Positions 55,901 through 64,000 of a stretch of 64,000 bases of DNA are shown one piece after another. Source of the DNA: Aphidius gifuensis (lineage: Eukaryota; Arthropoda; Insecta; Hymenoptera; Braconidae); assembly GCF_014905175.1 (NCBI RefSeq), contig NC_057792.1, positions 6,076,001-6,140,000 on the forward strand, read 5' to 3'. Position 1 is the first letter of the stretch, and the number at the start of each line of letters is the position of its first letter. The notes under the pieces were generated by a model. It worked only from the letters and a program-made list of their open reading frames with translations, was not told the DNA's origin and searched no databases. The translations under genes and the position numbers were made by a program.

Positions 55901-56920
55901 AAATTAAACAGCAAGCAACTGATATCTTTACCAGTAATTCCACGTTTTTACTGTAATCCAAATTACAGTTATATTATTTATGGTGGACTTGGTGGTTTTG
56001 GTCTTGAACTAGCAGATTGGTTATTCATTCGTGGAGCAAAATATTTGATATTAACTTCACGAAGTGGTATTAAAAATGGATATCAACAAATGAAAATTAA
56101 TTATTGGAAAAAAAATGGTGTAAAAGTTGAAATAATATCAGGAAAATTGGCTCACAATGAAAAAGATTGTGTTGATATTTTAGAAATATCTTTAAACATT
56201 GCACCAGTTGGTGGAATTTTTAATCTTGCTGTTGAACTTGATATCAAGCTTTTTTGTAATCATACAGCTGAAACTTTTGATTATTCTTTTAAATCAAAAG
56301 CTTGGAGTACTAAAAATTTTGATAAATTATCAAGAAAAATGTGTAAAAATATTGAAAATTTTGTTGTTTTTTCATCAATAATAGCTGGTTATGGTTGTCA
56401 AGGAATGACTAGTTATGGAATGACAAATTCTATCATGGAAAAAATTTGTGAAAAACGAATTGCCGATGGATTACCAGCATTGTCAATACAATGGGGAGCT
56501 ATTGATAATGTTGGTATACTTGAAAATATGCAAATAAATAACAATAACTCTATATTTGCTGGTACTTTTAGACAAAAAATTTCATCATGTATTGATGCAC
56601 TTGATAAATTTTTAATTCAATCACAACCCGTTGTATTGAGTATGATAATTCCAGAAAAACGAAGCAAAAAATCAGTCACTATATCAAATATAGTTGATGC
56701 TGTTATGAAAATAATTGGTCTTAAAGATTTAAAAATGATTAATAAACATGTGCCACTTAGTCAGCTTGGAGTGGACTCAATTTTGGTATTTGAAATCCAA
56801 AAAACTCTTGAACAAGAATTTAATATTATTCTTAATAATCGTGATATTTGGACTCTCAATTTTGAAAAATTGGAAAATATGGAAAAGCTCCAAGATGATC
56901 AAAAGAAAACGACACTTTAA
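49943..56920 (+). CDS. fatty acid synthase-like megasynthase, +2 frameshift, no thioesterase
   Basis: Nine exons (49943-50078, 50168-50418, 50491-50725, 50804-51516, 51597-52191, 52276-53205, 53276-53686, 53774-55790, 55868-56920). Animal FAS builds acyl chains from malonyl-CoA. Domain order: ketosynthase (Asp-Ser-Ala-Cys-Ser-Ser, His of Glu-Ala-His-Gly-Thr-Gly, Asn-Leu-Gly-His), acyltransferase (Gly-His-Ser-Met-Gly-Glu), dehydratase (Gly-His-Val-Val-Asp-Gly), enoylreductase-like, ketoreductase (Gly-Gly-Leu-Gly-Gly-Phe-Gly; Ser-Tyr-Gly-Met) and acyl carrier (Leu-Gly-Val-Asp-Ser). It ends right after the carrier domain, so the thioesterase is missing. Two extra bases near 54845-54850 shift the frame; otherwise 2,112 residues. 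The enoylreductase nucleotide loop reads His-Ala-Thr-Asn-Val-Ile-Ser-Gln and has lost its glycines. Probably a divergent or decaying paralogue. Confidence 0.88.
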
Positions 56921-57692
56921 TGAAAAATTAAAAAATTTTATTTTCATTTATATTATTAAATAAATTAATAATAAACTTTTTTTATTAATATAAAAGTTTA
57001 TATGGTATATGGGTATTTACATGTATATGTTTTTTGTCTCGTTAAAAAAATTATTTAAATGCGGCTATATATTTTCAAGAAAATAATAAGATAATATTAT
57101 ATTTTAAAATATAGTTATACTTGTTTATGTGGGTCAATGGTTTTATGTATTGAAATTTATCACAATTTTTTTCAAATAAATAAATAAACGTAAATCAACT
57201 TTTAGATATTATATTGTTGTTGTAAATAATTTCTTCAAACACTTATGAATATAGAACAGGCCAAGCTGTGTCCATATATTTTTTATTTCAATCTGGATAT
57301 TTGAAGAAAAAAAAAACTTAAATATCCAAGTTGTTTGTGTTTAATTTTAAATGAAAAAAAAAAAAAAAATTGCCTTATCTTGTACATAAACATAATATAA
57401 TTTTTATTTTTTTTAACAATATCATCGCCAAGTATAAAATAATTTAGTGTAATTTGTTTAAAAAAATATTGTTCTATATGTATTATAAATAATGTCAATA
57501 TGTATATTAGTAATATACAAAATTAAATGGCACATGTGGTGAGGATCACCGAAATATCATGGATATAATTCTAACTCATTATACATTTTGATGGATTATA
57601 TTTTTTTTTTCAATCAGCAGAATCCACAAAAAATTTATTTACTTTTCATTACCTTTTTGTAGTATTATTATATCATTATCAATCGAAAAATT
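56921..57692. other. intergenic
   Basis: AT-rich 3' ends of the FAS-like gene and the first receptor of the 57.7-62.1 kb pair. No gene or strong repeat. Confidence 0.4.
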
Positions 57693-59320
57693 TTAATCTT
57701 GATTGAGTGTTTGCAATAGAAAAAAATATGACATTGACGTATTTATTATCTGTATTTAAATTATAAAATAATATTATGAATAAATAAATTATTTATATAG
57801 GTATATTTATTAATTTATTATATACCTTTGCAAACATTTGTGCTGATATTTCTACTAAACCACAAGCTTCAAGGTACATAGGTTTTTGAATTAATAGCAT
57901 ATTAATAAAATAGCTATATGATTTTATGTTAAAACATTCCCAACCACTATTGTAAACAGCCAATTGAAATTTAGTATTCTAATAAAAAAATTAATAGCAT
58001 TTTTATATTTATTCATTTTTACTGATAATAATAATAATAAAAACATTCAATTCAACATAGTTTAACAACACAATATGCATATATAAATAAATTTATTTGA
58101 AAAGAAAGAAAAAAATGTTTTAATTCAACTATGAAAACAGTAATAATAATAATAATAAATTACATACGGCTATGAAAATTTCTTCACCCATCCGTGCATA
58201 TAAAAATGCTTGCAATAATTTATACCATATATATATTGAAATCCATGCAATTTGTTGACCAGTTATTGTTTCCATCTTGAAAAAAAAATTAAAATAAAAT
58301 AGTAATTATCAACTAATAAATAACACATTTTTATTAAAAATAATAATTATAAAATATAATGAATACAAACCTGACTAATTTGAAATGTAAGACTACACAA
58401 TATAAGTGCAGTTGATATTGTCATTATTAAAACAACTAACCCAATAATATTTTTTAATAAATAACAACATTTAATAATTTTTTGATGTTTTAATATAATA
58501 TATATATAAAATTTTATACTTTTTTTATCTTCCAAAGTTGAATTTTCAATTTCATATGATAAAACACGTAATTGTGCAATAATATTTGTTGAATAAAATG
58601 CAAATATATTATCAGTACTACAGCCAACAGATACAAATGCAAGATTACACAATGTTTCCCATGTCCAATGTAATGCCCATAATATACTACCACCTTCAAT
58701 ATGATATGGATATATTGTTGGATAAGGTAATATATATTTTATTGGTTGTACATTATTTATAAATTGTTTTATCATAAATAATGCTGGTTGTGAATATAAT
58801 GATACCATTATTGCATATGCACATATTATTATTGGTATTGTTAATTTTTTAGAAAAAACTAATAATGGAACAATCATAACAGATGCTAATTTATCATCTT
58901 TTATATGTTCATCCATAAATGTATCCAGTATATTGTGTAATTCAAGTAAATCATTTCGATAATAAATATAACTTGTTACCTATAATTAGTAAAATAAAAA
59001 AATTTCTATTAATAATAATAATAACAGGTACACTTTTGGTTTTTTAAATACTCTGGATACACTCCTACCTTCAATAATATTGTCATAATACTAAAAATTA
59101 GGCTACTTGCTTTTAAAACAATAATTATATTGTGACGATTATGATATACGAAATTCATACAACCCAATCCAATTGATGATAATAAAAATGCAACGAAAAA
59201 TGGTAAAATTTTTCTTAAAAATGTGGCATTTTCAACTGGAAATAAACCAACTAATTTTAATAATAATAATGCACGTTTTTCAGATTTTTTTATAATTTTA
59301 TATTCTTTTTCGTATTTCAT
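57693..59320 (-). CDS. insect odorant receptor (7tm_6)
   Basis: Five exons (59069-59320, 58371-58979, 58168-58275, 57826-57978, 57693-57749) give 392 residues with the same exon plan as the receptor at 36.8-39.0 kb. Motifs: Met-Lys-Tyr-Glu-Lys-Glu-Tyr start, Gly-Cys-Met-Asn-Phe-Val-Tyr, Pro-Tyr-Pro-Thr-Ile-Tyr-Pro-Tyr-His-Ile-Glu-Gly-Gly, Cys-Ser-Thr-Asp-Asn-Ile-Phe-Ala, Gln-Leu-Arg-Val-Leu-Ser-Tyr-Glu-Ile-Glu, and a last exon Thr-Ser-Met-Ser-Tyr-Phe-Phe-Leu-Leu-Gln-Thr. The closest relative is the next gene, which differs at few positions in the long exon. An intact frame suggests function. Confidence 0.93.
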
Positions 59321-60233
59321 TTTTATATTTTTTTTTTTTTTCTATTTTGAAAAATTTAGAACGATTTGAATTTACTTTTAAATTTGAGAGTTAGCATTTT
59401 TATTATTCAACTATACATAAACTTGTATAAAAATCAATAAATAACAATAAAAATAAAAAATCATATTTATCATATTTAAAATTAATTATTTTAATTGTTA
59501 AATTACAGTTAAACTCTCTTTTCAGTATATAAGTTAATATGTTCATTCAAAGAATATTGATTTAATATTTAATAAAGAAAATTTATATAAATATTCTTTT
59601 TATATTTTGATTTCTATACTTTTATATGGAAAAATAAAATAACAAAAGAAGTAATTATACCTATATATTGCAAACTCTCAAACTCTCTTTTAACTTTTTT
59701 TTTTTTTTTTTTTTCTTTTTAATTTTATATTATGAATAAACTGAACAATTATTTTAGATTTCATTTATCAATGTGACCTCAGCTAAAAGTCACTAGTTAT
59801 AAAAGTGAATTTGTAGAATTTAAAAAACCATATTAAAAATTTATAATAAATTTATTGATTATATTAATTTTATCAACTTACAAATGTGCATATCAACCAC
59901 CATTTATCACCAGGTGGGTCAAATTTTGTCGGTTCTTTTTTGTTTTAACCATAAGTTTAAGTGCATTGACATTAAATTAACGGAAAAAAAAAAAAAAAAT
60001 TTTAAACTAAAATCATAAATTAAATAAAAAATAATAATTTTTTCTTTAATTATTCATGAATTTATTTTAAATATGTTGCTATTTAAAACATTTTAATATA
60101 AAAATAAAGTTGCAAAATATTTATGTATATATTTTGATGGATTAATTTTTATTTAATCAGCAGAATGCACAAATGATTTATTTATTTTTCATTACCAATT
60201 TGTAGTATTATATTATTATCAATTAAAAAAACA
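59321..60233. other. receptor promoter and spacer, duplicated at 62.1-62.9 kb
   Basis: 59380-59960 recurs upstream of the second receptor (62150-62890), sharing CATTTATCACCAGGTGGGTC and ATTTTGTCGGTT, so the duplication unit included the upstream region. No gene. Confidence 0.55.
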
Positions 60234-62109
60234 TTAATCTTGATTGAGTGTTTGTAATAAAAAAAAATATGACATTGACGTATTTATTATCTGTTTAAAT
60301 TATAAAATAATTATTTATACCATTTATATGTTTATTAATTTATTATACCTTTGCAAACATTTGTGCTGATATTTCTACTAAACCACAAGCTTCAAGATAC
60401 ATAGGTTTTTGAATTAATAGCATACTAGTAAAATAGCTATATGATTTAATATTATAATACTCCCAACTACTTTTGTAAGCAGCCAATTGAAATTCATTAT
60501 TCTAATATTAAAATTATTGGTATATTAATTTTTGTGGTTGTAAAAAAAAAAAATCACGTTTAATGAACATAATAATGATAAAAAATTTGATTACTGATAA
60601 TAATATTAATAAGTACATTCAAACACAATATGCTAATCAATGAAATTTTAAAAATGTTATATTTTTTTTTCATGCTTTTATTTAAAATGATCTATATACT
60701 ATACTATGATTTTCTTTTTATGATTTACAAATGATCAATGTAAATTTATTTTTTTTAAATCCAATCATGAATTCAATAATAATAATAAAATACATACAGC
60801 CATAAAAATTTCTTCACCCAGCCAAGCATATAAAAATGCTTGTAATAATTTATACCATATATATATTGAAATCCATGCAATTTGTTGACCAGTTATTTTT
60901 TTCATCTTAAAAAAAATTGAAAAAAATAATTTATTAAAAATATTATTATTATTATTATTAAAATAGAAAATTTAAAAAAGTAAATAATCTGATAAGTAAT
61001 TAAACTCTAATTGAAAAAAAACTTTTATTTTATTTTTTATCTAGGAATATTTTTTTATATATTATTTAAATTTTAATTGATTGAAAAAATTAGCATACTG
61101 TGTTCTTATTAAAAATATGTGAGTGTCAATTTGACGTCAATAGTTTTTTAAAATATATTTGTATAATAATAAATACCTGACTAATTTGAAATGTAAGACT
61201 ACACAATATAAGTGCAGTTAATATTGTCATTGTTAATACAACTAGCCCAATAATACTTTGTAATAAATAACAACATTTTATAATTTTTTGATGTTTTAAT
61301 ATAATATATTTATGAAATTTTATATTTTTTTTATCTTTCAAAGTTGAATTTTCAACTTCATATGCTAAAACACGTAATTGTGCAATAATATTTGTTGAAT
61401 AAAATGCAAATATATTATCAGTACTACACCCAACAGATACAAATGCAAGATTACACAATGTTTCCCATGTCCAATGTAATATCCATAATAAACTACCACC
61501 TTCAATATGATATGGATATATTGTTGGATAAGGTAATATATATTTTATTGGTTGTACATTATTTATAAATTGTTTTATCATAAATAATGCTGGTTGTGAA
61601 TATAATGATACCATTATTGCATATGCACAAATTATTATTGGTATTGTTAATTTTTTAGAAAAAAATAATAATGGAACAATCATAACAGATGCTAATTTAT
61701 CATCTTTTATATGGTCATCAATAAATGAATCCATTGTATTGTGTAATTCAAGTAATTCATCACGATAATATGTATAACTTATCACCTATAATTAGGAAAA
61801 TAAAATAATTTATAATAATATTAATAATATTAATTTTATAATTATTCTTACCTTCAATAATATTGTTGTAATACTAAATATTAGGCTACTTGCTTTTAAA
61901 ACAATTATTATATTGTGACGATTATGATATACAAAATTCATACAACCCAATCCAATTGATGATAATAAAAATGCAATGAAATATGGTAAAATTTTTCTGA
62001 AAAATGTGGCATTTTTTTTTTCAACTGGAAATAAACCAACTAATTTTAATAATAATAATGCACGTTTTTCAGCATTTTTTATAATTTTATATTCTTTTTC
62101 GTATTTCAT
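60234..62109 (-). CDS. insect odorant receptor (7tm_6), tandem paralogue
   Basis: Five exons (61852-62109, 61177-61785, 60798-60905, 60349-60501, 60234-60290) give 394 residues. Exon lengths equal those of the 57.7-59.3 kb receptor except for two added codons (Lys-Lys in Val-Glu-Lys-Lys-Asn-Ala) in exon 1. Long-exon sequence is nearly the same; differences cluster in exon 1's second half, exon 4 (Glu-Tyr-Tyr-Asn-Ile-Lys versus Glu-Cys-Phe-Asn-Ile-Lys) and the junctional residues. It is a recent tandem duplicate with an open frame and canonical splice sites. Confidence 0.93.
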
Positions 62110-63085
62110 TTTTATAATATTTTTTTTTTTTTACTATTTTGAAAAATTCAGAACAATTTAAATGTACTTTTAAAATTGAGTGTTAGCGTTTTTATTATTC
62201 AACTACATATGAACTTATATAAAAATCAAAAATCATATTTATCATATTTAAAATTAATTATTTTAGTTCTCAAATTACAGTTAAAAGTTTTCTTTTGTGT
62301 AATAATAAACTTTAGTATAAGTGGATAATTTTTTGTTCATTCAAAGAATATTGATTCAATATTTAATAAAAAAAATTTATATAAATATACTATTCACATT
62401 GAATTTTAAATATTCTCATATTTAAAATTAATTATTTTAATTGATTTTAACATTTAAAAGTTTTCTTTTGTGTAATAATAAACTTTGGTATAAGTGGATA
62501 ATTTTTTGTTCATTTAAAGATACTCATTCAAAGAATATTGATTCAATATTTAATAAAGAAAATTCATATAAATATACTATTCACATTGAATTTTAAATAT
62601 TCTTTCATATTTTGATTTCTATACTTTTATATGAGAAAATAAAATAACAAAAGAATATAATTATATATTGCAAACTCTCTTTTAACTTTTTTTTTTCTTT
62701 TTTATTTTTAATTTTATCATGAATAAACTGAACAATCGTTTAAAAATTTTAAAAATCATCTTGAAAAATAAAAACCTTGTATATTAATTTTATAAATTTG
62801 GAAATGTGCATGTCAACCACCACCATTGAAATATGCACATCAATCTGGAGAACATTTATCACCAGGTGGGTCAAATTTTGTCGGTTTTTTTTTTTTCTTA
62901 TAAATTTATAATCAAATGACATTCAACTACATAAATTTGTTTTTCAATTTAATTAGTTTATTTATTATTTGTACAATTAAAAAAAAAATTTTTTTCTAAA
63001 ATATATTTGTCAATATTATTAAAATATTATTTGTGTAAAAAATTATTATTAAAAATTTTACAAAATATTGACATATATTTTGGCA
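62110..63085. other. receptor upstream region with inner tandem duplication
   Basis: 62281-62455 and 62456-62625 are tandem copies (TTTTCTTTTGTGTAATAATAAACTTT, GTATAAGTGGATAATTTTTTG). The remainder resembles 59380-59960. 62900-63085 is AT-rich and precedes the 3' end of the zinc-finger gene. Confidence 0.6.
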
Positions 63086-63924
63086 CTATACATTGTCTTT
63101 TTCTTGTTGACTTTGGTCCTCAAAATTTTGTCCAGTATTTTGTCTATTTTCATCATTAAAATCATCATGTTTATTAACTTGAATTTCTTTTGTTCCACAT
63201 GATTCTTCAGCTTTATTTGAAAAAGTATTATCACTATTTGTTCCTTGTGGTGGATCCATACTACTTTGCCATTCAGTCATTTCTCTAGGATCTTGATCAT
63301 AAAGTTTACGTGCTATTTTCTAAATAAAGAAAAATATATCATGATTAATTATTGATACATTTATTTATCTGTATATTATTATTTATTAAAATAATAAATA
63401 CCTGTAAGCTAATAAGACTTTGAGCACAATTTGTGGTGTCAATTTCGTTAAAAGATATACCAGATCTTTCCATTTCTGCATATGTACCAAATGGTATTTT
63501 ATGCAAACATTCAATTTTCCCAATATGTCCTTTACTTTTAAGATGTTTGGCAAGATATCCAGGTCCTCTAAATGCAACATCACAATGTTCACATTTATAT
63601 GGTCTTGGATCATTTAAAATTCCAGCACCAAGTGTTGATGTTATATTTAACTGTAAATTTATTTAAAAATTTCATGAAAAAAAAACTATTCTATTAATTA
63701 TTAAAATTATATGAAAAAATATAAGTTTTCTTACTTTGTTTATATGTTGAGATGAACGTTCATGTTTTGATAGTTTTTCTTTTGTTTTAAATGCAAGAGA
63801 ACAAATTTCACATTTGTATGGATGCTCATAATAATGAATATTCATGTGATTTTTAAATTGGCTATATTCTCGAAAATCTTTACTACAAATTTTGCATATC
63901 CATCTTCCATCCTTTCCTTTTTCA
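63086..63924 (-). CDS. C2H2 zinc-finger protein, C-terminal exons (partial)
   Basis: Exons 63735-63924, 63402-63650 and 63086-63319 join with consistent phases; the gene continues beyond the window. Three C2H2 fingers are visible: Cys-Lys-Ile-Cys...His-Met-Asn-Ile-His, Cys-Glu-Ile-Cys...His-Glu-Arg-Ser-Ser-Gln-His, and Cys-Glu-His-Cys-Asp-Val-Ala-Phe...His-Leu-Lys-Ser-Lys-Gly-His. Then come Pro-Phe-Gly-Thr-Tyr-Ala-Glu-Met-Glu-Arg-Ser-Gly and Ile-Asp-Thr-Thr-Asn-Cys-Ala-Gln-Ser-Leu, and a Gln/Asp/Asn-rich tail. The finger spacing and the conserved segment after the last finger suggest a large schnurri/ZAS-like transcription factor, but I am not sure of the family. Confidence 0.75.
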
Positions 63925-64000
63925 CTGTAATTATTTATTAATCATAAAATAATTAATTTTAATTGTTAAATTTTAGATAAAAATATAAGCTAGATAAGCT

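Noticed and set aside
1..64000. tRNA or rRNA genes
   Set aside because: No cloverleaf-type conserved boxes or rRNA segments were recognised by eye; a dedicated scan was not possible.

Overview
The window is eukaryotic nuclear DNA: very AT-rich, with genes split by short introns (about 60-150 bp, GT/AG), poly-T tracts before acceptors and A/T-ending codons throughout. A cluster of insect seven-transmembrane odorant receptors, insect-type secreted proteins and a CREB C-terminus point to an insect. The base composition and receptor type suggest a small AT-rich hymenopteran such as a parasitoid wasp, but that assignment is an inference.

Layout. 1-164: last exon of a CREB-type bZIP factor. 1.8-3.8 kb (-): unrecognised Asn/Lys-rich protein. 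5.5-7.7 kb (-): NIF3-like protein and the WD40 iron-sulfur assembly factor Ciao1, whose frame is broken. 8.7-11.7 kb (+): three secreted-protein genes. 12.0-18.0 kb: a broken Ciao1 copy followed by a nest of palindromic elements, including a roughly 2.8 kb inverted repeat carrying AFG1-like ATPase (AFG1L) pieces in both arms. 18.3-21.2 kb (+): coiled-coil protein. 21.5-25.7 kb (-): truncated pieces of DIP2, FEN1, an unknown gene and ATG4. 26.6-27.6 kb: tandem repeats. 27.9-31.1 kb (+): an intron-bearing Fanzor (eukaryotic TnpB relative) that keeps the RuvC D-E-D residues and the zinc ribbon. 31.7-34.2 kb (-): three tandem secreted paralogues sharing a QRQ-G signature. 35.5-39.0 kb (-): a degenerate and an intact odorant receptor. 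39.8-40.65 kb: a satellite of about 140 bp period. 41.1-43.3 kb (+): AKAP10-like RGS protein. 44.05-45.5 kb (-): GPR143-like receptor. 46.9-49.3 kb: gutted SLC23 gene, a piece of fatty acid synthase and repeats. 49.9-56.9 kb (+): fatty acid synthase-like megasynthase with a +2 frameshift and no thioesterase. 57.7-62.1 kb (-): two young tandem odorant receptors. 63.1-64 kb (-): C-terminal exons of a C2H2 zinc-finger protein.

Two themes stand out. First, a probable RNA-guided nuclease gene (Fanzor) with host-like introns sits among tandem repeats, and its 3' exon/intron unit is itself duplicated. Second, gene fragments are unusually dense (Ciao1, AFG1L, DIP2, FEN1, ATG4, SLC23, FAS, OR). Several keep conserved splice sites but have lost internal exons or frame. 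This could reflect recurrent segmental duplication and transposon capture, or in places assembly error. All calls come from reading the sequence; no search was run.
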